Part shown: piece by piece, positions 34,034-46,604 of the stretch
Layout of the letters: every line of letters starts with the position of its first letter
Position numbering within the stretch: position 1 is the first letter of the stretch
Source: Bombyx mori
Taxonomy: Eukaryota; Arthropoda; Insecta; Lepidoptera; Bombycidae
Direction: 5' to 3'
Length of the DNA: 64,000 nt
Assembly (NCBI RefSeq): GCF_030269925.1
Contig: NC_085111.1
Coordinates: 3,340,142-3,404,141 of the forward strand
The notes under the pieces: generated by a model
The model's database searches: none
What the model was told of the DNA's origin: nothing
The model's input: the letters and a program-made list of their open reading frames with translations, nothing else
Made by a program: the position numbers and the translations under genes

Positions 34034-34279
34034 ACTAGCGGACCCGACAGACGTTGTCCTGTAAAAATTCATTCAATTCGATCCAGCCGTTTAGTTGTAG
34101 TATAGATAAATAATCTAGATACCGACTGCAGCACCATCTGCCGGGCTGATTTGTGAACCTAAACCATCCAGGGTGCCACCCAAACGCATACAAAAAAATC
34201 ATTCAAATCGGTCCAGCCGCTTAGGAAGAGTTCAGGGACGAAGACACGCACAGAAGCAATATATACCTATATATAAAGA
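34034..34279 (-). mobile_element. Helitron-like element, diverged
   Basis: ACTAG at 34034-34038. A GGCTGGACCGATTTGAATG block read in reverse and a TCTTTATATATAGG end lie near 34279. Confidence 0.6.
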
Positions 34280-34639
34280 TGTAGTTTTACTACAGCTCTT
34301 GTAAACGCGGAATGAGTTTTACTTTTCTTATTCAAATAGATGAGTCAAGCCGTTACCGAAGTCATAATATTGTATACATAATGTATACATATAAAAAAAA
34401 ATATACATATAATTAAAAACTTCAATTAATCACATTTTCATAAATTCGAAAGTGAGTTTGTTCATTACGTATTCATATATTAAGTACTCAACTGATTATG
34501 ATGAAATTTGGAATATACGTTGTCAGTGGTACATACATATATAGAAGCCCATAGGGTTCATTTTGACACGAAAAGAAGTGTTATTCCCGAAAGATCTTAA
34601 TTTGTACATTATCGCGAGTGAACTGGTAAAAACTAGTCT

Positions 34640-34929
34640 TCTATATATATATAAATGAATTGCTGTTCGTTAGTCTCGCTAAAACTCGAGAACGGCTGGA
34701 CCGATTTAGCTAATTTTGGTCTTAAATTATTTGTGGAAGTCCAGAGCAGGTTTAAAAGGTAGATAAATATGAAAATGCTCGGAATTAAATAAAAATAACA
34801 ATTTTGTTTTTCCTTTGATGTCCCCCCCTTCGGACGGATTCCTTTTGTTTGTTTTAAGTTTATTTTATACAAAAGCGTAGGTATTTTATTTATCGATTGA
34901 GGCACTACGAAGTTTGCCGGGTCAGCTAG
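34640..34929 (+). mobile_element. Helitron-like element, second family
   Basis: Begins TCTATATATATAAATGAATT, holds GGCTGGACCGATTTAGCTAA, and ends GCCGGGTCAGCTAG plus T. The same family lies at about 0.1, 51.4 and 53.5 kb. Confidence 0.8.
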
Positions 34930-35519
34930 TCTTAATATAAAACATATACGTGAACCTTTCAATATTCCATTATCAATGTTTGTAAACGTGAATACAGGTG
35001 TGATCCAATTAAGATTTAACAATGGCAACCCATTGATCCATTAAGTCAATTAACATGGAACTCGTTTGAGAACAGGGCAACGATTTTTGCAAGGATTTTC
35101 TTTATTCCTAAAAACGAAAGTAGTTTAAATTAGTTCTCGTCAAATTACCTTCGAATAGCATTAAAAATCGCGATAGAATAATTAAACTATGTTTTTTTAT
35201 AAACAAGCAATGTAATGCAATTTGATATCAGCCACAATCAAATGACTCGGGGTGTCCGCCAGGTGTCTATGTTGTTTTTTTTCCAACTTATTCTAGTAAC
35301 CTCTAGTAACGACTTTAAATACATGTCATTATGGTATGTAACAGGGGTTAATGAAATTGCCATTTTATTGTAATAGGTACTTCGAATTGACATAGAACCT
35401 TCATGGTTTGAGATTTTTGAGTAAAACTTTTTTCAAATGGTACTAGTGAGGTTCTTCTTTTAAAAAATGTGCAAAATCTGGTTATCGACTTTCAGTTGTT
35501 TTTTTTATTTAGCTTAGAC

Positions 35520-36430
35520 AACAAAGATAGATACTTCGAAAATTCAAGTGATTTTTGAATACGGGTTCCGACGCGAAACTAACGAAGCAGAAACAGCTCG
35601 CAATATCAATGTTGCGTTTGGAGAGGGGACTGCTAATGAACGCACCGTGCCATTTGGTTTAAACGCTTTCGTGATGGAAATTTTGATTTGAAGAACAAGC
35701 CACGTGGAAGACCGTCCACACATGTGTATAACAATGAATTGAAAGAGATAGTGGAAGCCGATCCCAGCCAAACTACTCAGAAATTAGCGGCATGGTTTAA
35801 CCTTATCAATAATATTGACTCATTTGGGGAGCCTCATGATTTGACTGATCTGCAGAAAGACGCGCGTTAAAACTTGTGATGCCTTGTTGAACCGAAAAAG
35901 AAATGAAGGAATATTGGATCAAATTGTGACATGTGATGAAAAGTGGATTCTTTACGATAACCATCCTATCCAAGAAGGTGATCATTTCTGCTTTTGTTGC
36001 CGCTAGCAAGGTGGTGTCGTCAGCATATTGTAAGTTGCAAATTTTTTGACCGCCGATGGTTATGCCTCCAGCCCAGTTTTCGCAGATACGTCTCATTATA
36101 TACTCATCATATATATTGAATAGGGTAGGTGAGAGGATGCAGCCCTGCTGAACACCTTTTTCGACACTGAACGATTTGGATAATGTCTTGTCGACTCTTA
36201 CTATTCCTTGGCTGTTATGATATAATGACTGTAAGCCTAACTCCGAACAATTATAGCAAAACTTGCAGTGAAACAGCCCCGACTCATGAATCGATCTTCA
36301 CCATTATTGCTACATGATAACGCGAGACCTCATACAGCACGAGATACCGTTTTAATTCTACAGGAACTGCAATTAGAAACCATTCGCCAGACCTTGCTCC
36401 AACGAACTACCATTTTTTTCGTGATTTGGA
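35520..36430 (+). pseudogene. Cecropia-type mariner transposase relic, interrupted by a LINE fragment
   Basis: Plus-strand frames read ETARNINVAFGEGTANERTV, a GRPSTHV hinge, EADPSQTTQKLAAWF, then LTDLQKDAR and stops. After these come QIVTCDEKWILYDN (first catalytic Asp region), LLLHDNARPHTARDT (second catalytic Asp in HDNARPH) and, after frameshifts, the HHFF-like end and DLDNF. These motifs are those of the cecropia subfamily of mariner (the group that includes Hsmar1). About 75 codons between YDN and the EQL...VKQPRL block are replaced by a 270-bp RT fragment (35965-36235, minus). A Jockey tail cuts the C-terminus. Several stops and shifts make it dead. Terminal inverted repeats were not found. 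Confidence 0.88.
35965..36237 (-). pseudogene. Reverse transcriptase fragment (YADD box) inside the mariner relic
   Basis: Minus-strand reading gives KGVQQGCILSPTLFNIY, an EYIMRRICENWAGGI block, and ICNLQYADDTTLLA, the RT core with QG...SP and YADD boxes. The one-frame part starts at 36096 (MRRIC). It has no A tail or clear duplication and may be RTE- or L2-like. It lies exactly in the mariner gap. Confidence 0.82.
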
Positions 36431-36433
36431 CAA

Positions 36434-36584
36434 TTTTTTTTTTATTGCCCTTGTAGGCAGACGAGCATACGGCCTACCTGATGGTGAGTGGTTACCGTCG
36501 CCCATGGACTGCAGCAATGCCAGGGGCAGAGCCAAGCCGCTGCCTACCGCTTGATACTCTCTACAAGCCTCGTTTGAAGAAGGA
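36434..36584 (-). mobile_element. Jockey-type LINE 3' tail inserted at the end of a mariner relic
   Basis: T run followed by the standard tail words (AGGCAGACGAGCATACGG, CAATGCCAGGGGCAGAGCC) to CTCGTTTGAAGAAGG. It sits immediately after the mariner RDLDNF-like codons and cuts off the mariner C-terminus. Confidence 0.85.
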
Positions 36585-37420
36585 TTGGATTTGATTAAAT
36601 AAATATGTTAAATGAAAAAAAAACGAGTACAAAGTTTTACTTTAAGTTTACAGAGTTTTCAGTACAAATCGGCAATTCAATACTTTTTAACCCCTAATAC
36701 TATACAGTCGGGCTTTTACGAAAATGCATGGTGAGGTCCAAGTTACTTATTTCTACTTCATATCAGTCATAGTTCAGTTCCAAGGAAGAGACAGCAACGA
36801 CACAATTAAATCGATCGAATCGATAACCACTTAATACCAGACTGGCCCTAACCTAGCGCCATTTGTCAACCTGGTTTGGCAGTATAAAATTAAATCGAAA
36901 AATCAATTAAAATGTGTTCTTCCTCTCGACTTTAAAGCTAAGCTGCGAACGCCACAATAAACATTTCTTTCGTTTTCCACTATTTATTTTCCATTGAAGT
37001 GTACAAACATTTGCCGAAGTTTTCCGCTAAGGCATTTTGCGCTGGCCCAATTAACTATAGTTGGACACTTTAATTGGCTGAATCTGTTCAAGCAATGTTA
37101 TCATTACCTACCCAATCTAGTTTTCTTTTGTTGAAGTTATTCTTTTATAAATTTTCGGTTAACATTCTTTTCATTAGCAAACGAGACAACATCATTCACT
37201 ATTTTTGTTAAAGTTCTCTGTTAAATGAAATTGTATTTTTCGTTCATTTTAAGAATTAGAATCTCGGTGCCAAAGGATAGTATCTAAAACCAATAAAACA
37301 AACGTGCGCCATGGAAGCAAAGCAAAAGTTAGTAAAATACAAATTTTCAAATGTAATGTTTTGATTTTATTCTTTTTTATATAACCTATCCAACGTTTCC
37401 TTGAAATGTTCCAATACACT
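36585..37420. other. No gene seen
   Basis: AT-rich DNA. The block 36655-36705 (CAGTACAAATCGGCAATTCA, AACCCCTAATAC) recurs near 61765-61805. Confidence 0.55.
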
Positions 37421-37540
37421 TTTTTTTATTTATTGCTTAAATGGGTGGACGAGCCCGCCTGGTGTTAAGTGGTTGGAGCCCATAGATATCTGCAACGTAA
37501 ATTCCGCTGCCCACCTTGAGAAATGAGTTCTAATTTCTCT
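37421..37540 (-). repeat. Bm1 SINE tail fragment
   Basis: T run, TTGCTTAAATGGGTGGACG and CCACCTTGAGA words; the rest is gone. Confidence 0.75.
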
Positions 37541-37889
37541 GTACTTATATACTTTTATTTTGACACTACTATTAGCACTACACACTACTATTAGTATTAC
37601 TAAGCTATATCATATTGACTACATCCAGCCTTAATTTCCTGCAGTAATTATAGCGGATTTATTAATGATGAATGCTGTAAGTTTCTATTTCGATATAAAA
37701 AAAGAAGAAATTCCTACCGCAAATTCTTTTTTGGGAGCAGCTGTTAAAGTTTCGTCCACGTTGCATTGTCTAGTTTGAACATTGGAAACAAAAACCAAAT
37801 AACAATGGGGGCGGGGATCTGTCGACTGCCGGGTGGGACACGTGGTCGATCGTCGTTGGATTTATTTATTGTGCTATTTATTAATGTAT

Positions 37890-37990
37890 TTATTTATTCC
37901 TGCTTATGCTAATAGCCTTGAGAGGCCATATCAGCGTTACCCTTGCGTGCAGGTGATCTCTCAGGGCTCAAACCGGAGTTGCTATTTAGG
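37890..37990 (-). repeat. BMC1-like LINE 3' fragment, diverged
   Basis: Only the terminal 100 bp of the family (AATAGCCTTGAGAGGC and GGGCTCAAACCGGA words). Confidence 0.65.
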
Positions 37991-38059
37991 AAGACGTTTT
38001 GTGCAAAGGATGATCGATTCAACATTCAACATTTCTTTGGAAAATCTAGCGTAAGCCCG

Positions 38060-39209
38060 AAGGCGTGAAGGCGAAACCGTGGACTGTGGATAGTGGAGAG
38101 GATACCATAGACTTTAAATAGAAGCAAAAAAAAAAAGATTTTGCTAAACCAGTCAGACTGTAAAGTCTGTAAAGTGAAAGATGATAATAATACAGCTTTT
38201 ATATTCTTCTAATCAGATTCTCATAATAGGGATGAATCGACAAGGTTATGACCCGCTTGGTGTGAAGTATTTTCGGAATACATACGCTACACACCTGAAA
38301 TAGGAAACATATATAGAAATTCATAAAGCATTATAATTATTATAATGCATTGGATATGTATCGGAAATACTATAATTGCAATTAAAAACGCGATATTAAT
38401 CCGTAGATATGTCTACGACTCATAAACAACCGAAGGAAATACTACTTAAGCTCACTTGAGCTCACTTTACAATTTTTTCACACCAGTAGCAACACAGTTT
38501 GTAAACACCAGATCGCATAACTAGCTAGACTACAACGACCCAGCTTCTTTTGTGATCAATTTTATACTTACGCATTTAAAAAAGTGTTGCCAATCTTAAC
38601 CGTAACTTCATATTAAAGTGACTGGAAATCAACGTGTTCTTATACGCCATTAGATATTTGCGTGGATACTTAGTCTCTATTCTCTATTATTCCCTCTTCT
38701 TTCAACCACATCATTGTCGCAAGATCGCACGAGAGCATACCCACGCTTTAAGTTCATGAGGTTACAAGAATTTTAATTTCTCCTTTCTACAAATATATTT
38801 TAATTTAAGCTGATGGTGATCAGCCAACCAAGCTATGTAATTTACAATTTTACGTTCCCTTATTAATTTTATGGTTCATTACGTCAAAGTCCATTTCGAA
38901 AGTGTATTTGAAAAGAATGCAGCAACACTGACCATCAACTGACATTCACATACGAAGAGTGCGGAAGTCACGTTGTATTTCTCGGAAACGGAAATAGTCA
39001 ACTGAGAATAGATACTTCCCACGGCGCAGAGTTGGTTACAAAAATACGAAACGGATAAATTTTAAAGAAGTTTCGGTTTGGTTTAAAACGTTTTGTTCTG
39101 TTTTTAGAGTTTTTATTTATGCGCAGTAAAGGTTTTATAGTAACTGTAGCAGATTAGCAACACTTCATCTTTTCCGCTCGAGCTCCTGAAAAGTGAAAAG
39201 TGTTTTTCA
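38060..39209. other. No gene seen
   Basis: Unique AT-rich DNA without repeats that I recognise. Confidence 0.55.
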
Positions 39210-39460
39210 CTGACGGTAGGACCTCTTGTAAGTCCACACGGGTAGGTACCACCGCCCCGCTTATTTCTGCCGTGAAGCAGTAAAGCGTTTCGGTTTGAAG
39301 GGTGGGGCAGCCGTTGTAACTATACTGAGACCTTAGAACTTATATCTCAAGGTGTGTGGCGCATTTACGTTGTAGATGTCTATGGGTTCCAGTAACCACT
39401 TAACACCAGGTGGGCTGTGAGCTCATCCACACATCTAGGCAATAAAAATAAAAAAAATAA
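39210..39460 (+). repeat. Bm1 SINE, 5'-truncated
   Basis: Starts ACTGACGGTAGGACCTC, the common truncation point, and ends in an A-rich tail. Confidence 0.86.
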
Positions 39461-39599
39461 AAGTGATTTAGGAACTAACAACTAGATAGAAATAGAGAGA
39501 GTAGAAGATATAAAGTGCATTTGTGCGAAATTTCATTCAAATCCGCGTTCAGCCATTTTTGCTTTTATTTCTTTTTCCCTAATTGGTAGTGTTAGTAGC

Positions 39600-39875
39600 C
39601 TAAGGGTTCCAAGTACGCACGGACAGGTAGGTGAGCTCACGGGCTCAACCTGCGAGAATTCCTAACACTGGCCCTAGCAAGAGCAATGCTTCGCTGAATC
39701 TACCACCGGATCGAAATTGCGAACCACTGAGAAGATCCAGCGAGAAACTCCGTGGGTTTTGTCTATGGGCTAGTTCGCACATCGTACTCTTCGTCGTAAT
39801 CGATAAGGGCTCGATGAGGACAGTAACCGGTGTTTGAAAAGCCCAAAAGCACCGAGAGTGGATCCAATATGTTTT
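39600..39875 (-). repeat. BMC1-like LINE 3' fragment
   Basis: Minus-strand copy with the GAATCTACCACCGGATCG and GAAAAGCCCAAAAGCACCG landmarks; the terminal tail is missing. Confidence 0.72.
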
Positions 39876-40626
39876 AACACTTATCGGTTCTAGATTTAGG
39901 TCGTCGTAAGGATCAGCATTCCTCACATATCATAGTCATCAACATTCCTCCGCCGGCTATCCTGCATAAATGGAATTGTATGACTTGAGTTATAGGGCCG
40001 CGTAAGCGAACACTACACTTGTATAGGTCATAACGGAACGTATGCATGTTTTGTAGACTGTCATCTTGTTACGGAAGAGCAATTGAGACTAGAAAATCAT
40101 GGGGTAGAGTCGATCGAGTAGAAATGCAGCTCGGTCGCACACTGACCTAACGTGAGGACGGAATGTCATCCCTCTGTCGAGGGTGTCGTCTGAGTACTTA
40201 GACTTGCTCCATGATATGGACTATCCAAATATTTTGGTGTAATGGCCTACCGTGCCCAATTCGAGAAAAGATGCTAGCAGTGGTCTGTCCAAAATTGATG
40301 GCCGCGATCTGGAGCAGTAGAAGAACGACATCTTCCTACTCGAGTAGTACATAGCCGGACCATCGCAGTTATGCCGTTATAATTATTTAAATTTAAAGGT
40401 TGTGAATGCCCCTTCTCCTCCGATCGCTGGACTGTCGCCAAATATGTGAAATACAACCATTTGCTGGAACAACACGCGCACCACCGATCGTACGTTGGCG
40501 ATAGCATCGATGCCAAAAAACTTAAAGTTTACAATTTAACAAATCAATCGGATAAACAATGCTCTATTATTTGAACGCCAGGAAGTAATTTTTTAATTAA
40601 TTCGAACAGTCACATGTGGGTAATGA
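39876..40626. other. No gene seen
   Basis: Slightly GC-richer unique DNA at 40080-40510 with an 80-codon minus frame (40274-40516) that I do not recognise. Confidence 0.5.
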
Positions 40627-41042
40627 ATTTTTTTTATTGCTTATGTAGGTGGACGAGCTCACGGCCCATCTGGTGTTAAGTGGTTACCGGAGCCCATACA
40701 CATCTACAACGTAAATGCCGACACCTACCTTGAGATAGAAGTTCTAAGGTCTCAGTATAGTAAGGTTTCACCACCCTGCATATTTTTACCGTGAAGCAGT
40801 AATATGTTTCGGTTTGAAGCGTGGGGAAGCCGTTGTAACTATGTAGATGTCTATGAGCTCCAGTAACCACTTAACACCAGGTGGGCTGTGAGCTCGTCCA
40901 ACCATCTAAGCAATAAAAAATAAAAAGTTACAACGGCTGCCCCACCTTTCAAACTGAAACGCATTACTTCTTCACGGTAAAAATAGGCAGGGTGGTGGTA
41001 CCTACCCGTGCGGACTCACAAGAGGTCCTACCACCAGTAAAT
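40627..41042 (-). repeat. Cluster of three Bm1 fragments in alternating orientation
   Basis: Minus (40627-40760), plus (about 40765-40920) and minus (40925-41042) pieces abut. The first two form an imperfect inverted repeat; the third carries on the minus copy from the same TTACAACGGCTGCC point, so a plus Bm1 probably inserted into a minus Bm1. Confidence 0.75.
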
Positions 41043-41292
41043 TAACCACCAGTAAATTTATCATGAAGAAAATTTCTTTCCAAGAATTTATCGTGCAAAA
41101 CGTTTAGCATGCGCCTCATTTTCGCTTAACCCTCTACGGCTGTCGTCATTAGGCGACGAAGCGAAAACTTTACGAGATACATACATAGACATAATATGTA
41201 TAATACATCGCCTTCCTCTCAAACGCTTAGGGCTTATATTTCCGAACGCGCTTAAGAAATGTTAGTTCGAAACATCATTCTTTTATTCTATA

Positions 41293-41425
41293 CTAGCTTT
41301 TGCCCGCGGCTTTGTCCGCGTGGAATAGTTACTTTGGCATAACGCAAAATTTTACCCACCTCTTCATTTACGTAGAAAGTGAAAATATTTTTTAATAATA
41401 GAATGTTAAGGAGTTATAGTATAGA
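41293..41425 (-). mobile_element. Helitron-like element, internally deleted
   Basis: Both ends (TCTATACTATAAC... and ...GGGCAAAAGCTAGT) are present in 133 bp; the 3' half is very close to the 42.6-kb copy. Confidence 0.72.
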
Positions 41426-41487
41426 TAGGTATTATGTATACATTTTTTTTTGGGTTAGGCAAACACTTTTATGGATATTTGTATTAA

Positions 41488-41612
41488 ACGGGAAGCCAGC
41501 AGCTTGGCTCTGCCCCTGGCATTGCTGAGGTCCATGAGCAACGGTGACCACTCACCAGCAGTTAGGCCGTAGGTATGCTCCGTCTCTCTACACAGGCATT
41601 AAAAAAAATACC
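41488..41612 (+). mobile_element. Jockey-type LINE 3' tail, diverged
   Basis: Plus-strand relic with several substitutions and an A-rich end. Confidence 0.68.
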
Positions 41613-42466
41613 AGTAACTAAAGCGTTAAGTTATGCACTAGCTCCCTCCACTATCACCGACTCAACATTCTCTTTGTCTCCTCGACTGAGAGCCGACAAA
41701 TTTCATTAATGCCTTCGAATTTAAGGCCTTTTGTGTTACTTTTCGCATTAAGTGTTATTTTAACACGATTGGTGTAATTTTTGGAAACTTGAAATTACGC
41801 TCGAGAAAATATTGATAAATTACCACAATTTCTAGTGCATATATGCTAGAAACAAAAAAAATGGCGTTACCGATGACTCGACTTCGGAAGTTAAGTACCT
41901 CTATTAGAAGACATTTTAGGGCTTCCACAAAATGTTCGATAATTGTATGGATATTTTAGAAAATGTATTAAGGAATGTATGTGCATACGTGCAACAAGAC
42001 ATATAGATAAATGATACACCAGAATAGCACTATTATTATTATAATAATAGCCTTGCAACTTTTTGTGTACCTTTATATCTTTTTACATAATGTTAATTGG
42101 GGGATTTAAATGTACTTTTTTTATAAACAACAAGCTCGCTGAGTTTGATTCGCGGATTCTTTTCACGACTGCGATTTTAGATCTGCTGGTCAAGTTTACG
42201 TTTATATTCAATATATAAAACGACATCCATATTCGAATTATTTTTATTGCATTAAAATACGTGGAGGTGTTCACCGCCCACTTGGATCAAGTGGTTATCG
42301 TGATCCATAGAACAAACGTGAATGCAACCACATTAAATTAGGAGATTGGATTGTGTATATTATCCTTGAAACAGGTACAAACGACTGCTTCGCGGGAGAA
42401 ATAGGCAGAATGGTACCTGAATCACAGGTTTTTGGGATGGAGAAATTGCTGGTGATCGAGTGGCAT

Positions 42467-42550
42467 TTCCAGCTTCACTGGGATAAGTTGGCTCAGCTAG
42501 GAGGGGAAGGTTTGCTAACAGATCCTCAGGAGGGTCCTCCTCCTAAGGGG
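42467..42550 (-). repeat. LINE 3' tail relic, BMC1-related subfamily
   Basis: Diverged minus-strand match to the GGTGAAACTGG to GTTAGCAAATC block. Confidence 0.5.
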
Positions 42551-42629
42551 ACCTGCTGGCTCCAGGCAGCTGTTCGCGATTGCATCTACTACCTGGATGA
42601 GAAGTTGTGATAGCCATTTATATTTATTA

Positions 42630-42950
42630 CTAGCTTTTGCCCGCGACTCCGTCCGCGTGGAATAGTTACTTTGGCATAACGCTAAATTTTACCCCCACTT
42701 CATTTACGTAGAAAGTGAAAATACATTTGAATTATAGAATGTTAAGGAGCTATTTAAACCCCCTATTTTGAAACATTATATATTGGTGCTCCACTTGTAT
42801 TGGTCTTACCGTGATGTTATATAGCCTATATAGCCTTCCTCAATAAATGCGCTATCTAACACTGAAAGCATTTTTCAAATCAGATCAGTAGTTCCTGAGA
42901 TTAGCGCGTTCAAACAAACAAACTCTTCAGCTTTATAATATTAGTATAGA
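42630..42950 (-). mobile_element. Helitron-like non-autonomous element
   Basis: Minus-strand TCTATACTAATATTATAAAG at 42950 down to the CGCGGGCAAAAGCTAGT end. An internally shortened member of the 9.5-kb family. Confidence 0.82.
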
Positions 42951-43834
42951 TGTACACGATTTTGAAATCTAATATACCTGAAAAAAATACGATTGTAATC
43001 GACTGATACTTAAATAAAAATAATCAAGATCTATTAAAAAAAACGTTGTGTAATATGTTTTAAAAATACATTTATTTGGTGATAAAAAATAGCGTATGCG
43101 TGCAAAGAAGAAGTTGCCAAAAGATAATTCGATACATACTTAAAATGGAACACAGCATTTTATTTATTTGGCTCAATTTTAATTTGATTGGGCCTCGCTT
43201 ACTTAATTGGTAATACTTCATAATAATTAACGATTTAGTTTAAGATACAGTTTGTTTATATGGATTAAGGACGAACTAATAATCAGGATATTGAAAAACG
43301 AACAGAATTCATTCACGCGATCATAGACTCATTAACCAAAGCCGATTGATTTTAGGAGTGCAGTGACATTGAGACCGCTTCAACGATTGCAGTCAAACAT
43401 TGAAAAGGTGAAATACGGTCACCTATCCCGGTATAAAATATTCAACAGACAAGATTTCTTTCATATTATCACGGTGTTTGGTTGCTGATAACTGCATATT
43501 TGAGAGCACACGTATGTACGCTTGCAAAGATAAATATGTTTACATTGATAACTTCGATTCCAGCGCTGTGTAAAATAACTGTTTATGGACGATTTACGAT
43601 ATGGATAATTATGCTAAACATAATATATGGTTCTGGTGAGGATCGTAGCATCTGGCTTTTAAAATTATACTTACATCGTAACTTATTAACTTTTACCGTG
43701 CTATATCTTAATTACCATTATGTGGACGTCTAGAGAAATCCGTACGAAAAAGAAAACCTTAGCTGTATACGAAGTGTAAAATAAATGCGCTGTATTTTTC
43801 TATAGGTATATTACTTGAATAAAACAATTCAAAT
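42951..43834. other. No gene seen
   Basis: AT-rich unique DNA; an 83-codon plus frame at 43482-43733 lacks any recognised motif. Confidence 0.5.
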
Positions 43835-44081
43835 TTTTTATTTTTTTTTTTGCTTAGACTGGTGGACGAGCTCACAGCCCACCTGGTGTTAAGTGGTTAC
43901 TGGAGCCCATAGACATCCACAACGTAAATGAGCCACCCACCTTGAGATAAGTTCTAAGGTCTCAGTATAGTTACAACGGCTGCCCCACCCTTCAAACCGA
44001 AACGCATTACTGCTTCACGGCAGAAATAGGCAGGGCGGTGGTACCCACCCGCGTGGACTCACAAGAGGTCCTACCACCAGT
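43835..44081 (-). repeat. Bm1 SINE, 5'-truncated
   Basis: Well conserved tail and 3' half ending CTACCACCAG. Confidence 0.87.
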
Positions 44082-44565
44082 TGCCGTCATTATAAAATCA
44101 ATTTACTTAAGTTTGTTTATTTTAAAAAAAAATCTCAACTCGATGTTTTACGACCGAAGCGAAAAGCATCACGAAAATAAACATAGATAAAAGTGTAATT
44201 ACTTCTGTTTAATTATTGAAACAATTCTTAAGGACTTGCTTGTTTTATTACTTTGATGGGTGAATAAACTCATGACCCTCATATTAAAGCGCCAACGCCA
44301 CCATCCTTGAGGCATGAGGTCGGTCTCAATTGTTTTGTATAAGCTGGAACGCATGACACTTCCCAGCAGGAATGGTGGCGAAAAGCCACCCTGGAGTGGT
44401 GGTCCCTATGCGGTCTCAAAATATGTGCATACTGTGCGGACGGGCTGTTTCATGCTGCATTCTGCAAAACCATTATCTCGTCTCGGCGTATTTCGACTGT
44501 TTTATTTGGTGATTCACGACAATTGACAAAAGCTATGTGGGTAGGACCTAATCTATTGTAGGGAG

Positions 44566-44667
44566 CTTGGCTTGCCCCTGGCATTGCTGAGGTCCATGGG
44601 CCACGGTAACCACTCACCATCAGGTGGGCCGTATGCTCGTCTGCCTACAAGGGCAATAAAAAAAAAC
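44566..44667 (+). mobile_element. Jockey-type LINE 3' tail
   Basis: Plus-strand tail fragment ending in an A run, preceded by unrelated DNA. Confidence 0.8.
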
Positions 44668-45399
44668 TTTTTTCGTCGTTCAATTATTTACTTATTATCA
44701 AGCCACTATTAATTTGACTCTTGGCTGCCCCTAACTACATAATTATATTTTAGTAGGTACAGTAGGTATTTTCCACGCGTATTAATTGAAAGGTTATAGT
44801 GATGTACCGATAACTTACATTCTTTTGGTATTTTAAGTAAAATGCCCTTGACAGAGGGCCATTCGGCTACGTATCCCTAAAATATTTGGACAATATTTGA
44901 TGAAGCGTTATCTAGTGTGCGTCTCGGGCATACCGAAAATTCTCGTAAATGAATGCTCAAGAAACTGTTAGTCATCGGTTCACCATTCTATTGTATGCTA
45001 AACTAAAATGGTCATTATTTAAGTGCATTTTAGTTCATTCAAACTTGACACTAAAACGTGATAAGCGTATGAAAGTAACAGAATAGTATATGCTTTTAAA
45101 AAAAATATCATTCACGTATAATCGTGAATAAATTGTAGCAAATATCTTGTGACATTTATATAGGTACCTACAATTTAATTTGCATAATAAGCCGGAATCT
45201 ATGTCAGCGGTTTGCTTGGACTTAGGTGTGCCCTTTCGAAGCCTTAAAAACATATATTAATTAAGGCATTTTTTGTAGTTATACGAATTGATTAGCAAGT
45301 ACAAACTAATTTGTAATGGCATGTGTTTTCTGAGCGCTTCTCGAACCATGAGTGGCAATTCAATAACCCAATTCATTTGAGGAGCAATAAAAGTAATCT
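44668..45399. other. No gene seen
   Basis: AT-rich unique DNA. Confidence 0.55.
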
Positions 45400-46370
45400 A
45401 ATGGGTTCAAGGCGGCGAGTTCAGACATTACGTAGGCGCATGTACCCACTGGCCAGCTTTCTCTCAACGTGGGTGCTGGTTTGCTCTCATTCATAACTCG
45501 ATGTTTACACGTTTACTATGGGAACGGAAACAACAATGCTAGACGCGACCAGCTAATCGATGGAATCGTAACTACGATAACGATTGTTTACCTACAGTTA
45601 CTAACGTTCAAGGTAACTTGACTGCCTACGTCCGCGATGATTGCAGGACCGTTCTGTCATTGTTGACATTGAATGCAGTTACGCAAGTTTTGATGCAACT
45701 ACATTTCGTATACCTTAAAACACGGTATCACGTCTCCCGTTTTAACAAAAAGCCGGGCGAACGCATTAAGACGGTCCCCTTACCTCTGTCGCTCGAACGT
45801 ATCCTGCGAGGACAACACAAGACAGCCATATCCATATCCTCAAATGCATCACAACAGTGAACCGGACCGGTCGCACCAACAGTATTACACAAGAACACAA
45901 CAATATCACGGCACAAAACAATTAGCTATGTTATAACACTGTCACCACGCACACGGTCGGATAGGCGTGTGATCCGGCATGCGGCGTCCAACTATTGCTG
46001 TAGTAAACTGAGCGCCGCTTGGAACTGGGTTCAGTGCGATGTAGCGCGCGCCCCGCCGCCGATCGACGCAGACTTCACTCATGTGGCCCACGGTCGTCGC
46101 CCGATGGTCGATGTAACTCCATTTCGCGTCACGCACTCCTATTTATTACCGAGAATAATAGTCTTACACGTCGACTCATAAAAGCATTCCCTAATTTTCT
46201 TTTCTTGCGATCGATTGCCCTTAGCTAATTCGGATAGTCGCGCGCTATTACCCGCAATGGAACGTGCTTGTTCTATATTTGATCTCGGGACAGAAATACT
46301 ATTGTAAGGGCGACGACCGCTTCGCCCTTTACCAGTGAAGGTAACAAACGTCAAAACAAACAATGCTATA
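45400..46370. other. GC-richer, repeat-free segment; possible promoter or 5' exon
   Basis: About 1 kb that differs from its surroundings: richer in CpG (GCGCGCGCCCCGCCGCC near 46045) and free of the SINE and LINE words found elsewhere. It has short open frames on both strands (for example 45618-45860 plus, 80 codons), none recognised. Candidates are a promoter with first exon or an old unique insert. Confidence 0.3.
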
Positions 46371-46474
46371 CTAACTGTCTAACACTACCTATATAAACAG
46401 AGAACGGCTGGCCAGTCTAAAAAAGTTGGTAGGTATTTTCCAGACGTCTGTCAGGCAGTCTAGATTTGAACTTG

Positions 46475-46604
46475 GCCTAGGCAGCGGCTTGGCTCTGCCC
46501 CTGGCATTGCTGAAGTCCATGGGCGACGGTAACCACTCACCATCAGGTGGGCCGTATGCTCGTCTGTCTACAAGGGCAATAAAAAAAAAAAAAAAAAAAA
46601 AAAG
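46475..46604 (+). mobile_element. Jockey-type LINE 3' tail with long poly(A)
   Basis: Plus-strand copy of the tail (AGCGGCTTGGCTCTGCCCC through ACAAGGGCAAT) ending in 25 A residues. The intact A run suggests a recent insertion. Confidence 0.85.

Noticed and set aside
34633..35028. 131-codon minus frame
   Set aside because: Its sequence is the reverse strand of a Helitron-like element and recurs in part at 51.3 and 53.6 kb.
42353..42610. 85-codon plus frame with GGEGLLTDPQEGPPPKG
   Set aside because: Covers a minus-strand relic of the BMC1-related tail; the frame is a by-product of the repeat.
45942..46228. Overlapping 64-70-codon frames on both strands
   Set aside because: Not convincing as genes individually; kept only as part of the GC-richer segment note.
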